From Ciceribacter sp. T2.26MG-112.2 (lineage in GTDB: Bacteria > Pseudomonadota > Alphaproteobacteria > Rhizobiales > Rhizobiaceae), in the NCBI RefSeq assembly GCF_900492205.1, contig NZ_UEYQ01000001.1:124001-188000 (forward strand): a stretch of 64,000 bases of DNA, written 5' to 3'. Under the pieces are notes generated by a model, which saw only the letters and a program-made list of their open reading frames with translations, was not told the DNA's origin and ran no database searches. The position numbers and the translations under genes were made by a program. Positions 8,845-18,102 of the stretch are shown here, piece after piece; the first letter of the stretch is position 1, and each line of letters begins with the position of its first letter.

Positions 8845-10377
8845 TCAGGCCGCCGCCGACAGCCGTTCCGAGGCGATGCGGTAGGAGATGGCCTCTGCCA
8901 GGTGGATGCGGCCGAGCAGCGGCGCGCCGTCGAGATCGGCGAGCGTGCGCGCCACCTTCAGCACCCGGTGATAGCCGCGGGCGGAGAACTTGAACTTGTC
9001 GGCGGCATCGCGCAGCAATTGCAGGCCGGCCGGATCGGGTTCGGCGAGCTTCTCGATCAGCGCCGTCGAACAGCGGGCATTGGTGGTCACGCCGTCGATC
9101 CCCGCCGCCTCGAACCGTTCGCGCTGCATGTCGCGGGCCAGCGCCACGCGCCGCGCCACATCGGCGCTTCTCTCCGCCGCCATCGGCCGGATGAGGTCGG
9201 ATGCCGAGACCGCCGGCACGTCGATGCGGATGTCGATGCGGTCCATCAGCGGCCCGGAGATCCGCCCCTGATAGTCCGAAACGCAGCGGGGCCCCCGCGC
9301 ACAGGTGTGGCCCGGCTCGCCGGCCATTCCGCAGCGGCACGGATTCATGGCCGCCACCAGCTGGAACTCGGCGGGATAGGAGACCCGGTGATTGGCTCGC
9401 GCGATGATGCATTCGCCGGTCTCCAATGGCTGGCGAAGCGCATCGAGCACCGGCGGGGCAAATTCCGGCAGTTCGTCGAGGAAGAGCACGCCGCGATGAG
9501 CAAGCGACGCCTCACCCGGCCGGGCGCGCAACCCGCCGCCGACCAGCGCCGCCATCGTCGCCGAATGATGCGGCGTGCGAACCGGACGGCGGTCGGACAG
9601 CTTGCCGCCGGAAAGCTGTCCGGCAATCGAATGGATCATCGACACTTCCAGCAGTTCGGCTGCCGAAAGCGGCGGCAGGATCGACGGAAGTCTCGCGGCG
9701 AGCATCGACTTTCCCGAGCCCGGAGGGCCGACCATCAGGAGATTGTGCCCGCCGGCAGCCGCGACCTCGAGCGCCCGCTTGGCGCTTTCCTGGCCCTTGA
9801 TGTCGGCAAGGTCCGGCAGGTTGGACGGCAGCGCGCGCACCGCCGGTTCGGGCCTGGTCAACACCTGGGTACCGCGAAAATGGTTGGCGAGCGCGATCAG
9901 GCTGCGTGGTGCCAGGATATCGATCTCGGCGCCGGCCCAGGCGGCCTCCGCCCCGCAGCCGGCCGGACAGATCAGCCCCTTGCCGAGGGCATTGGCGCCG
10001 ATCGCGGCCGGCAGGGCGCCCGCGACATTGGCGATCGTGCCGTCGAGATTGAGTTCGCCGATCACCACATAGTCCGACAGCGCATCGCCCGGGATTGCGC
10101 CGAGCGCCGCCATCAGGCCGAGCGCGATCGGCAGATCGAAATGCGACCCCTCCTTGGGAAGATCGGCCGGCGCCAGATTGACGGTCACCTTCTTGGGCGG
10201 CAGTGCCAGGCCAGAGGCGTGCAGGGCCGCCTGCACCCGCTCGCGGCTCTCGGCCACCGCCTTGTCGGGAAGCCCGACGATGTGCATGTTGATCTTGCCC
10301 GGCGCGACCATGACCTGGACATCGACCGGAACGCCTTCAATCCCCTGGAATGCGACTGTACTGACACGCGCCACCAT
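8845..10377 (-). CDS. comM: YifB/ComM-family magnesium-chelatase-like AAA+ ATPase
   Basis: This protein of about 510 residues has an N-terminal Lon-protease-like domain without protease activity (ARVSTVAFQGIEG start, KVTVNLAPADLPKEGSHFDLPIA). An AAA+ module follows: Walker A VGPPGSGKS, Walker B LFLDELPEF, then NPCRCG with further cysteines forming a zinc-like insert. The C-terminus is SARGYHRVLKVARTLADL. ComM is a hexameric helicase promoting branch migration during natural transformation in some bacteria. The start at 10377 (MVARVSTVAF) matches family N-termini. Confidence 0.9.
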   Translation of the reverse strand: MVARVSTVAFQGIEGVPVDVQVMVAPGKINMHIVGLPDKAVAESRERVQAALHASGLALPPKKVTVNLAPADLPKEGSHFDLPIALGLMAALGAIPGDALSDYVVIGELNLDGTIANVAGALPAAIGANALGKGLICPAGCGAEAAWAGAEIDILAPRSLIALANHFRGTQVLTRPEPAVRALPSNLPDLADIKGQESAKRALEVAAAGGHNLLMVGPPGSGKSMLAARLPSILPPLSAAELLEVSMIHSIAGQLSGGKLSDRRPVRTPHHSATMAALVGGGLRARPGEASLAHRGVLFLDELPEFAPPVLDALRQPLETGECIIARANHRVSYPAEFQLVAAMNPCRCGMAGEPGHTCARGPRCVSDYQGRISGPLMDRIDIRIDVPAVSASDLIRPMAAERSADVARRVALARDMQRERFEAAGIDGVTTNARCSTALIEKLAEPDPAGLQLLRDAADKFKFSARGYHRVLKVARTLADLDGAPLLGRIHLAEAISYRIASERLSAAA

Positions 10378-10566
10378 TGCCCGCCCCCAAATAGCCAGTC
10401 CTTGCCACGCAACTACATCTTGCGCGGGCCACGAGTTGCAATCTGGCACAGAACGAGATCGATAACAAGAACATTAGCGGAACAAGTTCGCGCTATACTC
10501 GATATGCGGTTGCGTCCGGTTGTATAGATGGAACGAAGAGGGATCAGACGCGGAGTAGAGCGGGTT

Positions 10567-11514
10567 TCAGGCCCGCTTCTTCTCGATCGCGTCCCACAGC
10601 AGGGCGGCAATGTCGGCGCCGCCGAACTTCTTGACTTCGCGGATGCCCGTCGGCGAGGTCACGTTGATCTCGGTCATGTATTCGCCGATGACGTCGATGC
10701 CGACCAGCAGGAAGCCGCGCTCCTTCAGCGCCGGGCCGATGCGGGCGCAGATTTCCTTTTCCCGCGCCGTCAGTTCGGTGGCCTCGGCGCGTCCTCCGAC
10801 ATGCATGTTCGAGCGGCTGTCGGTCTCGGCCGGCACGCGGTTGATCGCACCCACCGGCTCGCCGTCGACGAGAATGATGCGCTTGTCGCCCTTGCGCACC
10901 GCCGGCAGATAGGCCTGGGCGATGAAGGGCTCGCGAAACATCTGGTGGAACATCTCGATCAGCGAGGTGAAGTTGCGGTCGTCGCGCGTCGAGTGGAACA
11001 CGCCGGCGCCGCCATTGCCGTAGAGCGGCTTCAGGATGATGTCGCCCATCTCCTCGCGGAAGCGGGCAATCTCGGTCACATCCCGGGTGATCAGGGTCGG
11101 CGGCATCAGGTCGGCAAATTCGGTGACGAAGATCTTTTCCGGCGAATTGCGCACCCAGGCCGGATCGTTGACCACCAGCGTCTTCGGGTGGATGCGCTCC
11201 AGAAGATGGGTCGAGGTGATATAGGCCATGTCGAAGGGCGGATCCTGGCGCAGGAGCACCACGTCCATGGTCGACAGATCGACCCGTTCCGGCTCGCCCA
11301 GCGTGAAGTGGTTGCCCTTCTCGTCGCGCAGTTCCATCGGCTCGACCGTGGCGATGATCTTGCCATCGCGCATGGACAGCCGGTCGGGCGTGTAGTGGAA
11401 CAGCTTGTAGCCGCGCGCCTGGGCTTCCAGGCTCATCGCGAAGGTCGAATCCCCCGCGATCGCGATACCCGCGACATGATCCATCTGGACCGCAATATTC
11501 TTGATCTTCGCCAT
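10567..11514 (-). CDS. gshB: Glutathione synthetase
   Basis: This 315-residue ATP-grasp ligase joins gamma-glutamylcysteine and glycine to give glutathione. Visible features are the N-terminal [37 protein letters not shown], the ATP-grasp loop [12 protein letters not shown], and the metal/ATP strand [13 protein letters not shown]. Length matches the bacterial enzyme (about 315). The start at 11514 ([14 protein letters not shown]) agrees with relatives. The nearby cupin gene lies upstream on the same strand but 90 bases away. Confidence 0.96.
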   Translation of the reverse strand: MAKIKNIAVQMDHVAGIAIAGDSTFAMSLEAQARGYKLFHYTPDRLSMRDGKIIATVEPMELRDEKGNHFTLGEPERVDLSTMDVVLLRQDPPFDMAYITSTHLLERIHPKTLVVNDPAWVRNSPEKIFVTEFADLMPPTLITRDVTEIARFREEMGDIILKPLYGNGGAGVFHSTRDDRNFTSLIEMFHQMFREPFIAQAYLPAVRKGDKRIILVDGEPVGAINRVPAETDSRSNMHVGGRAEATELTAREKEICARIGPALKERGFLLVGIDVIGEYMTEINVTSPTGIREVKKFGGADIAALLWDAIEKKRA

Positions 11515-11604
11515 GGCCTGCCCCTCGTTCAAAAGCAACCGAGATTTAGGCCGCCTCCCGGCCAAAGGCAACGACGCGGACCATCAATTCTCCTGAACCT
11601 CGGC

Positions 11605-12105
11605 TCAGCCGAAAATGCGCTTGGCGGTCGGCGACCGCAAGGCATTGCGAATGCGGTAGAGCATGGCCAGCGGTTCAGGGAAAGGCCTGCGGACAAAGGC
11701 GATCTTGCGGACATAGTCGTCGACGCGCCAGGTCGCCCAGGTGCCGCCGCGGAAATAGGCGATGTCGCCGACCTTCAGCAGCCGCTCGGACCCATCCTCC
11801 GCCGTCACATGGACCTCGCCCTCCTGGATGACCACGGTTTCGTCCCAGCCGAAATACCAGCGGAACTCACCTGCCGTGCAGTCCCAGACCGCCGTCGAGC
11901 TCGCCTCGTCGGCGCTCGACGAATGGTCGCCGACGCGGGCGAGCGGCGTGCCGCGCAGGATCCATTCGGGATTGATGGGTGCCGGCTTCAGCGCCAGATG
12001 GCTGCTATGGGCGGCCACCAGCGGCGGCATTTCCTCGTTGCGAAAGGTCCTTGGTACAGCAAGCAGCGTGCCGGCCATGCCGACGAGCATGAGTTTGAAA
12101 GCCAT
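11605..12105 (-). CDS. Cupin-domain protein with hydrophobic N-terminus
   Basis: This 166-residue protein has an N-terminal hydrophobic segment (MAFKLMLVGMAGTLLAVP) that may be a signal peptide or anchor. A DUF861/cupin_3 type barrel follows: WYFGWDETVVIQEGEVHVTAEDG and KVGDIAYFRGGTWATWRVDD. That barrel is the shape of ureidoglycine aminohydrolase-type cupins. In those proteins metal ligands sit in the WDETVVIQEGEV segment; here the usual histidines are sparse, so catalysis is uncertain. No partner is evident. The cupin fold is likely; the function is unknown. Confidence 0.7.
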   Translation of the reverse strand: MAFKLMLVGMAGTLLAVPRTFRNEEMPPLVAAHSSHLALKPAPINPEWILRGTPLARVGDHSSSADEASSTAVWDCTAGEFRWYFGWDETVVIQEGEVHVTAEDGSERLLKVGDIAYFRGGTWATWRVDDYVRKIAFVRRPFPEPLAMLYRIRNALRSPTAKRIFG

Positions 12106-12226
12106 GTCCGTTCCCAGATTAGATCATCTGCACGGAAAGATAGCATTGGGGAGTTACGTTTCGCTTTTCCCGATCGTTCAAATTGTAACGATCGGCCTTG
12201 CCCTCCAACAGGCCCGCGAGGGGGCC

Positions 12227-13342
12227 TCAGGCGAAACTCGCCTCACGTGCGTACGAGCGGACCGCGCCGCCTTCTACAGGCGAACCCGGCCTTTCGATGC
12301 GCCGTCCCGTCTCCTTGGCGAAGAAGTGGATGCGCTCGGGCGCGACGGTCAATTGCAGTTCCTCGGTGATCTCGGCTTCCACCGGCACGACGGCCGTCAG
12401 TGCCTGCGAAGACAGATGCCCGTGCACCAGCCGGTGCGCTCCGAGTTCCTCGACATAGTCGACCTTGAAGGGCAGGCGCTGGTCACCCTCGCCGGCCAGC
12501 GTCAGGTCTTCGGCACGCACGCCGACAGTGACCGAACCCGTCGTGCCTGGCTGAGCGCCGAAGGCCATCGACACGTCGCCGATCACCAGCCGGTCGCCCT
12601 CGATCGCGCCATCCAGCAAATTCATCGCCGGCGCGCCGATGAAGCTCGCGACGAAGGTGGAGGCCGGACGATGGTAGACCTCGAGCGGCGTGCCGATCTG
12701 CTCGATCGTCCCGCCGTTCAGCACCACCAGCCGGTCGGCCAGCGTCATCGCTTCGAGCTGGTCGTGGGTCACGTAGATCGCCGTGGTCGCCAGCCGCCGC
12801 TGCAGCTTGCGGATCTCGCCGCGCATGGTGACGCGCAGCTTGGCGTCGAGGTTCGACAGCGGCTCGTCGAACAGGAAGACCGCCGGCTTGCGTACGATGG
12901 CGCGGCCCATGGCGACGCGCTGGCGCTGGCCGCCGGACAGCGCCCTGGGCTTGCGCTTCAGATAGGGCTCGATCTCCAGCATGCGGGCCGCTTCCGTGAC
13001 GCGCGCCTCGATCTCCGCCTTCGGCGTCTTGCGGTTCCTAAGGCCGTAGGCGAGGTTGTCGTAGACGCTCATATGCGGATAGAGCGCATAGTTCTGGAAC
13101 ACCATGGCGATGTCGCGCTCGGCTGGTTCGACATTGTTGACGACGCGCCCGCCAATGCTGACCGTGCCTTGCGATATGGCCTCCAGCCCCGCCACCATGC
13201 GCAGCAAGGTCGACTTGCCACAGCCCGAAGGGCCAACCAGCACGATGAATTCGCCGTCCTCGATGGCGATGTCGATGGCTTTGACCGCGTGCACGCCGCC
13301 GTCGTAGATCTTCGAGACCTGGTCGATCAGAATGGACGCCAT
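12227..13342 (-). CDS. ugpC: sn-Glycerol-3-phosphate ABC transporter, ATP-binding protein UgpC
   Basis: This 371-residue ABC ATPase belongs to the CUT1/MalK subfamily. Walker A GPSGCGKS, the Q-loop [12 protein letters not shown], signature [14 protein letters not shown], Walker [17 protein letters not shown] and the switch THDQLEAM are all present. A C-terminal TOBE-like region follows ([20 protein letters not shown]). It energises uptake of glycerol-3-phosphate or glycerophosphodiesters through UgpA/UgpE. It is the last gene of the ugpB-A-E-C operon, 13 bases after ugpE. Confidence 0.94.
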   Translation of the reverse strand: MASILIDQVSKIYDGGVHAVKAIDIAIEDGEFIVLVGPSGCGKSTLLRMVAGLEAISQGTVSIGGRVVNNVEPAERDIAMVFQNYALYPHMSVYDNLAYGLRNRKTPKAEIEARVTEAARMLEIEPYLKRKPRALSGGQRQRVAMGRAIVRKPAVFLFDEPLSNLDAKLRVTMRGEIRKLQRRLATTAIYVTHDQLEAMTLADRLVVLNGGTIEQIGTPLEVYHRPASTFVASFIGAPAMNLLDGAIEGDRLVIGDVSMAFGAQPGTTGSVTVGVRAEDLTLAGEGDQRLPFKVDYVEELGAHRLVHGHLSSQALTAVVPVEAEITEELQLTVAPERIHFFAKETGRRIERPGSPVEGGAVRSYAREASFA

Positions 13343-13355
13343 GGGTTTACCTTTC

Positions 13356-14213
13356 TCACTTGTCGCTTTCGGTCAGGCCCTTGATGAACCAGCTCTGGAA
13401 GATCACCACGACGACGACGGGCGGCAGCATGGCGAGCACCGCCATGGCGAAAGCCTCGTTGTAGTCGGGGATCTGCGAGCCGACCCAGACCTGCAGGATC
13501 TGCTTGATGCCGCGCATCAGGGTGTAGAAGCTCTCGTCCGTGGTCATCAGCATGGGCCAGAGATACTGGTTCCAGCCATAGACGAACATGATGATGAAGA
13601 CCGCCGCGATCATCGTGCGCGACAGCGGCACGAGCACGTCGATGAAGAACTTCACCGGGCCCGCGCCGTCGATGCGGGCGGCCTCCAGCAGTTCGTCCGG
13701 CACCGACTTGAAGAACTGCCGGAAGAAGAAGGTACCGGTCGCCGAGGCCAACAGCGGCAGGATCAGGCCGACATGGCTGTTCAACAGGCCGAGCTCGCTC
13801 ATCACCTTGTAGGACGGCATGATGCGCACCTCGAGGGGCAGCAGCAGCGTGGTGAAGATCAGCCAGAAGGCGAGCGTGGCGAAGCGGAAACGGAAATAGA
13901 CGATCGCATAGGCGGCCAGCATCGACAGCACGATCTTGCCGATGGCAAAGCCGAGGCCGAGGATCAGCGAGTTCACCGCCATGGTCATGCCCGTGACTTC
14001 GCCGGTAAATCCGCCCTTGCGGAAGAGGACCTTGCCGTAGGTCTCCTCCAGGTGTCCGCCGATCGACAGCATGAGGCCGTTCGAGTGGATTTCGGCCGCG
14101 GTATGGGTCGAGGTGGTGAACGCCACCACCAGCGGCCCCAGCATCAGGATGACGCCGGCGATCAGGATGAGGTGGTCGAAGAACTTGGTGCGATACATCA
14201 ATCCGTCCCTCAA
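13356..14213 (-). CDS. ugpE: sn-Glycerol-3-phosphate ABC transporter permease UgpE
   Basis: This 285-residue inner-membrane permease has six predicted helices. The EAA loop [24 protein letters not shown] contacts the ATPase. The N-terminus ([28 protein letters not shown]) and the [22 protein letters not shown] segment are characteristic of UgpE. It overlaps ugpA by 4 bases (ATGA), indicating coupled translation of the two permease halves. Confidence 0.94.
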   Translation of the reverse strand: MRDGLMYRTKFFDHLILIAGVILMLGPLVVAFTTSTHTAAEIHSNGLMLSIGGHLEETYGKVLFRKGGFTGEVTGMTMAVNSLILGLGFAIGKIVLSMLAAYAIVYFRFRFATLAFWLIFTTLLLPLEVRIMPSYKVMSELGLLNSHVGLILPLLASATGTFFFRQFFKSVPDELLEAARIDGAGPVKFFIDVLVPLSRTMIAAVFIIMFVYGWNQYLWPMLMTTDESFYTLMRGIKQILQVWVGSQIPDYNEAFAMAVLAMLPPVVVVVIFQSWFIKGLTESDK

Positions 14214-15091
14214 CCGTAATGAACGCGGCGTTCGATGAAGCGGAACTGGATCAGCGTTAGCGCCAGCACGATGACCATCAGGATCACCGACTGGGCCGAA
14301 GACGAGCCGAGGTCGTTGCCGCGGAAGCCGTCGAGATAGACCTTGTAGACCAGCGTGATCGGGTTGTTGGCCGGCTTGTCCTTCACGATCACATCGATCA
14401 CGCCGAAGGTGTCGAACAGCGAATAGGTCATGTTGATGACCAGCAGGAAGAAGGCCGTGGGGGTCAGCAGCGGCAGGATGACCGTCCAGAAACGGCGGGT
14501 GCCCGACTTGCAGTCGATCGCGGCTGCCTCGCGGATCGAGGCCGGAATGCCCTGCAGGCCGGAGAGGAAGAAGATGAAATTATAGGGGATCTGGTTCCAG
14601 ACCGCGACGGCGATCATGGCGAAGGCCGTATCGAAATAATTGATCCCGACCTTCATGTCCCAGCCGAACAGCGCGACGAAATGCACGAAGGGTCCGATGT
14701 GCTGGTCGAAGAACATCATGCCGATCAGGCCCGCGACCGGCGGGGCGATGGCGTAGACGACGATCAGCAGTGTCTTGTAGGTGGATTGGCCACGAATGAC
14801 GGCATCCGCCTTCAAGGCCAGCAGCAGGCCGAGCGACAGCGTCAGGAAGGTGACGATCAGGCTGTATGCCACGGTGAAGCGCGCGATCTTCTGGTATTCC
14901 GGCGCCGTCAGCGCATCGGTGTAGTTGTCGAGGCCGACGAAGGCCGAGCCGAAGCCGAAGGGATCCTCGATGAAGAAGGACGAGTGGATCGCCTGGGCCG
15001 ACGGCCAGTAGAAGAAGATCGAAATGATCGCGAACTGCGGCAGGAGCAGCAGATAGGGAATAAATCGCGAATTGAACTGGACGCGCTTCAT
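14210..15091 (-). CDS. ugpA: sn-Glycerol-3-phosphate ABC transporter permease UgpA
   Basis: This 293-residue permease partner of UgpE starts MKRVQFNSRFIPYLLLLPQ, with a first helix reaching FYWPSAQAIHSSF, a motif typical of UgpA. The EAA loop is EAAAIDCKSGTRRFWTVILPLLTP. Six membrane segments are visible. A terminator-like hairpin separates it from ugpB upstream, which would lower permease expression relative to the binding protein. Confidence 0.94.
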   Translation of the reverse strand: MKRVQFNSRFIPYLLLLPQFAIISIFFYWPSAQAIHSSFFIEDPFGFGSAFVGLDNYTDALTAPEYQKIARFTVAYSLIVTFLTLSLGLLLALKADAVIRGQSTYKTLLIVVYAIAPPVAGLIGMMFFDQHIGPFVHFVALFGWDMKVGINYFDTAFAMIAVAVWNQIPYNFIFFLSGLQGIPASIREAAAIDCKSGTRRFWTVILPLLTPTAFFLLVINMTYSLFDTFGVIDVIVKDKPANNPITLVYKVYLDGFRGNDLGSSSAQSVILMVIVLALTLIQFRFIERRVHYG

Positions 15092-15106
15092 GGGGTGCTT
15101 TCAAGG

Positions 15107-15134
15107 AAAAACCCGGGGGCTGGGCGCCCCCGGG
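15107..15134 (-). terminator. Intra-operon terminator-like hairpin between ugpB and ugpA
   Basis: On the minus strand CCCGGGGGC (15134-15126) pairs perfectly with GCCCCCGGG (15120-15112) around a 5-base loop and is followed by TTTTT. The hairpin falls 24 bases after the ugpB stop and before ugpA. Partial termination or 3'-end protection here would favour the abundant binding protein, as known for many ABC operons; that role is inferred. Confidence 0.75.
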
Positions 15135-15157
15135 AGTTCTGACAAAGGCGACGGAGA

Positions 15158-16456
15158 TCAGCCGGCCGTCTTGGCGAAGCGGGCGAGCAGTTCGTCGGCT
15201 TCCTTCTTGATGGTTTCCATGGCTTCCTTCGGCGTGGTTTCGCCGGCGAAGATGCGGTTGTATTCGCGTTCCATCACCGAGCGGATCTGCGGATAGAAGC
15301 CCATGCGATAGCCCTTGTCCCATTCGCCGCCCGGCAGGGACAGCTGCTGGATGCCGACTTCGGCGGCCGGCTTCTCGTTGTAGAAACCTTCAGACTTGGC
15401 CAGTTCATAGGCTGCCTTGGTGATGGCGACGTAGCCGGTGGCCTGGTGGTAGAACTTCTGGATCTCGGGCGAGGTCAGGAAGTGGAAGAAGGATGCGGTG
15501 CACTTGTTCTCGGCTTCCGGCTTGCCGGCCATGGCGAACAGGGCGGCGCCGCCGATGAAGGTGTGAACGCCTTCCGGATGAACCGACTTCCAGAAGGGCA
15601 GGAAGGTGGCCGAGAAGGGCATGGTCGCGGTCTTCTGCAGGCCGCCGAACGAGCCCGACGAACCGATCCAGAGAGCGACCTTGCCTTCTTCGAAGGGCTT
15701 CTGGTTGTCGCTCCAGCCGGCGCCGTAATAGCCGAACAGGCCCTGGTCGTACCAGGCCTTCAGCTTTTCGTACATCATGACGTGGTTCGGGTCGGTGACG
15801 TTGATCGTCGTGTCGACGACGCTGTCATAGCCGTTGTTGTTCGAGGCGAACTGGAGATTGTGGCGCGAGAAGAAGTTCTCGGTGAACTGCCAGGTGAGCT
15901 GCGACTGGACGAGCGGGGTGTAGCCGGCCTCTTTCAGTTTCGGAGCGATGGCTTCGAATTCTTCCCAGGTCTTCGGTGCTTCGACGCCGGCCTTCTTCAG
16001 CGCGTCGGTGTTGACGTACATGATCGGCGCCGAGGAGTTGAACGGCATGCCGACGAACTTGCCTTCGCTATCGGCGTAGAAATAGCGCACGCCTTCGATG
16101 AAGTCGTCGCGGTTGAACTCGAAGCCTGCATCCTTGATCAGGTCTTCGGCGGCAACGGCAGCACCCTTGGCATTGATGATGGTGGCGGCGCCGGCGTCGA
16201 AGACCTGCAGGATGTTCGGCTGTTCGCCCGAACGGAAGGCGGCGATGCCGGCCGACAGGGCTTCTTCATAGGTGCCCTTGGAGACCGGCGTCAGGGCGCA
16301 TTCGCTCTGGGCGGCGTTGAACTTCTGGGCGACTTCGTTGATGACTTCGCCATTGCGGCCGCCCATGCCGTGCCACCAGGTGATGTTGGTCGCGGCCAGC
16401 GTCGTCGATGCGGTCATGGACAAGGCCAGAGCGGCCATGGAAATCTGTTTGAACAT
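15158..16456 (-). CDS. ugpB: sn-Glycerol-3-phosphate-binding periplasmic protein UgpB
   Basis: This 432-residue solute-binding protein has a Sec signal peptide (MFKQISMAALALSMTASTTLA) followed by ATNITWWHGMGGRNGEVINE, the usual mature N-terminus of UgpB. The central FNSSAPIMYVNTDALKKAG and WIGSSGSFGG stretches fit CUT1 binding proteins. It delivers glycerol-3-phosphate or glycerophosphodiesters to UgpAE. It is first in the operon and is preceded by a PhoB-like box, so phosphate starvation is the expected inducer. Confidence 0.95.
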   Translation of the reverse strand: MFKQISMAALALSMTASTTLAATNITWWHGMGGRNGEVINEVAQKFNAAQSECALTPVSKGTYEEALSAGIAAFRSGEQPNILQVFDAGAATIINAKGAAVAAEDLIKDAGFEFNRDDFIEGVRYFYADSEGKFVGMPFNSSAPIMYVNTDALKKAGVEAPKTWEEFEAIAPKLKEAGYTPLVQSQLTWQFTENFFSRHNLQFASNNNGYDSVVDTTINVTDPNHVMMYEKLKAWYDQGLFGYYGAGWSDNQKPFEEGKVALWIGSSGSFGGLQKTATMPFSATFLPFWKSVHPEGVHTFIGGAALFAMAGKPEAENKCTASFFHFLTSPEIQKFYHQATGYVAITKAAYELAKSEGFYNEKPAAEVGIQQLSLPGGEWDKGYRMGFYPQIRSVMEREYNRIFAGETTPKEAMETIKKEADELLARFAKTAG

Positions 16457-16530
16457 GGAAAAATCCTCTCCGCCAATATTGGGGTGAGGACTGCATTAGC
16501 CGCGATCTGTGACGCGAAAATAAATGTTTT

Positions 16531-16548
16531 ATGTCATTTCGATTACAG
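16531..16548 (-). promoter_or_regulatory. Candidate PhoB (Pho) box upstream of ugpB
   Basis: On the minus strand the site reads CTGTAAT, four bases, then ATGACAT: two 7-base units with an 11-base period, agreeing with CTGTCAT at 12 of 14 positions. It lies about 75 bases before ugpB in an AT-rich stretch. ugp operons are classical PhoB targets in enterobacteria and rhizobia. The site is predicted from pattern only. Confidence 0.6.
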
Positions 16549-16576
16549 TTTTCGCCGATACGAAAGCAAAGCGAAA

Positions 16577-16945
16577 CTAGAACGCGCCTTCATAGTGCCG
16601 CGGCAACTTCCACGGCGTGATCGCGACGATATCATAGCGCAGCGACAGCCGCGCCACGTCGGGCTGGCGGGCGAGCCAATGGTCGCCCGCCGCGCGGATC
16701 CGATCTTGGCTGGCGAAAGTCACGGCGTCGACCGCGGCCTTCAGGTCGCGGCGCGCCTTGACCTCGACGAAGGCCACGAGCTCGCCGCGCCGCGCAATGA
16801 TGTCGACCTCGCCCGCCCGGACGCGGTAGCGCATGGCGAGGATGCGATAGCCTTTCAGCATAAGGTAGAGGGCAGCCGTCCATTCCGACCAGCGTCCCCG
16901 GCGCTCCGCACGCTTTCTCGCCTCCGGCGCCGCGAACCTCGTCAT
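16577..16945 (-). CDS. yraN: YraN family (UPF0102) endonuclease-fold protein
   Basis: This 122-residue cytoplasmic protein has the restriction-endonuclease-like core of the family: GRWSEWTAALYLMLKGYRILAMRYRVRAGEVDIIARR followed by ELVAFVEVKAR. That gives the G-E-x-D...ExK metal-site pattern. The biological function of the family is not settled. The start at 16945 overlaps the rsmI stop by ATGA, the usual rsmI-yraN coupling. The open frame continues upstream only because it shadows rsmI. Confidence 0.9.
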   Translation of the reverse strand: MTRFAAPEARKRAERRGRWSEWTAALYLMLKGYRILAMRYRVRAGEVDIIARRGELVAFVEVKARRDLKAAVDAVTFASQDRIRAAGDHWLARQPDVARLSLRYDIVAITPWKLPRHYEGAF

Positions 16946-17853
16946 CCGTCGCCCTTCAGCGCGAGCAGCCGCTGATAGAGTTCCTTGCGCGGCTGGCCCG
17001 TCAGTTTGGCGGCCTCCGTCGCTGCCTTGGCCGTCGGCAGCGTCTCCGACAATTCGATGAGCACCCGGTCTACCTCGCCAGCTTCCGGCGCGGCCTTTGC
17101 GAGCGGCGGGCCGACGACGAGGACGACCTCGCCCTTGACCGCCTTGTCGGCATACTGGTCGGCAAGTTCCTTGAGCGTGCCGCGGCGAAATTCCTCGAAG
17201 GTCTTGGTCAGTTCGCGGCACACCGAAGCCTGCCGTTCGGCTCCGAGTTCTTCCGCGGCGGCGGCGAGCGTGTCGCCGATACGGTGCGGGCTCTCGAAGA
17301 AGATCAGGGTGGCCGGAACATCGCGCAATTGCGCCAGCCGCTCGTGGCGCGCCTTGTCCTTCACCGGCAGGAAGCCGGCAAACAGGAAGGCGTCGTTGGG
17401 CAGGCCGGAGCCGACAAGGGCGGCGAGCGGCGCCGAGGCGCCGGGGATCGGCACGACGCGGTGGCCCGCCTCGATCGCCAGCTGGCCGAGACGATAGCCC
17501 GGGTCAGAGACGAGTGGCGTGCCTGCATCCGAGACGAGCGCCACGGACCTGCCGGCCTCGAGCGCCGCGATCAGCTTCGGGCCTGCCTCGTTGGCATTGT
17601 ATTCGTGATAGGAATAGGGGCGGTTCTGGATGCCGTAGCGATCGAGAAGCACCCGGGTTACGCGCGTGTCTTCGCACGCGAGCACGTCAGCGCCGGCCAG
17701 CGTTTCGAGCGCCCGAAGCGTGATGTCGCCGAGATTGCCGATCGGGGTCGCGACAAGGTAGAGCGCCGGCTCCAGCGGTCGGGCGGCGATCATCACATCG
17801 TTGATGCGATAGGTCCGCGGCTGCGCCGTCGCTTGTCTTTCATCTTCCGTCAC
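16942..17853 (-). CDS. rsmI: 16S rRNA (cytidine1402-2'-O)-methyltransferase RsmI
   Basis: This tetrapyrrole-methylase-fold enzyme 2'-O-methylates C1402 of 16S rRNA with SAM. Diagnostic motifs are LYLVATPIGNLGDITLRAL, ACEDTRVTRVLL, VSDAGTPLVSDPG, PIPGASAPLAAL and FFESPHRI. The GTG at 17853 gives 303 residues and has AGGACGG upstream; an ATG at 17793 would give 283. The start is therefore uncertain by 20 codons. The frame stays open for hundreds of codons further upstream, but that region is the antisense of dnaN. Confidence 0.94.
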   Translation of the reverse strand: MTEDERQATAQPRTYRINDVMIAARPLEPALYLVATPIGNLGDITLRALETLAGADVLACEDTRVTRVLLDRYGIQNRPYSYHEYNANEAGPKLIAALEAGRSVALVSDAGTPLVSDPGYRLGQLAIEAGHRVVPIPGASAPLAALVGSGLPNDAFLFAGFLPVKDKARHERLAQLRDVPATLIFFESPHRIGDTLAAAAEELGAERQASVCRELTKTFEEFRRGTLKELADQYADKAVKGEVVLVVGPPLAKAAPEAGEVDRVLIELSETLPTAKAATEAAKLTGQPRKELYQRLLALKGDG

Positions 17854-18102
17854 TTGGTCCGTCCTGTCGCCTGGCCTTGTGTCCCACCTTATCGTCCAGC
17901 CCCTGCCGCAGGGCAAGGGCGGCATTGACCGCGCGCCGTTAGGCATGGTGTCAAATTGGTGCGCGACATCACAGCTGCCTCTTGCTTTTCGCGCGCAATT
18001 CCTGCCATTTTGCCCGTCCCACACGATCCGGCCTCCGACGGCCGGCAAGGAACAATGCGACCCGGCCCACCGGATCGCGACAGGTCGAAAGCGGAAGCGT
18101 CC

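Noticed and set aside
10528-12369. A 613-codon plus-strand open frame across gshB and the cupin gene
   Set aside because: It is a shadow of gshB, which has clear ATP-grasp motifs on the minus strand; the translation has no family features.
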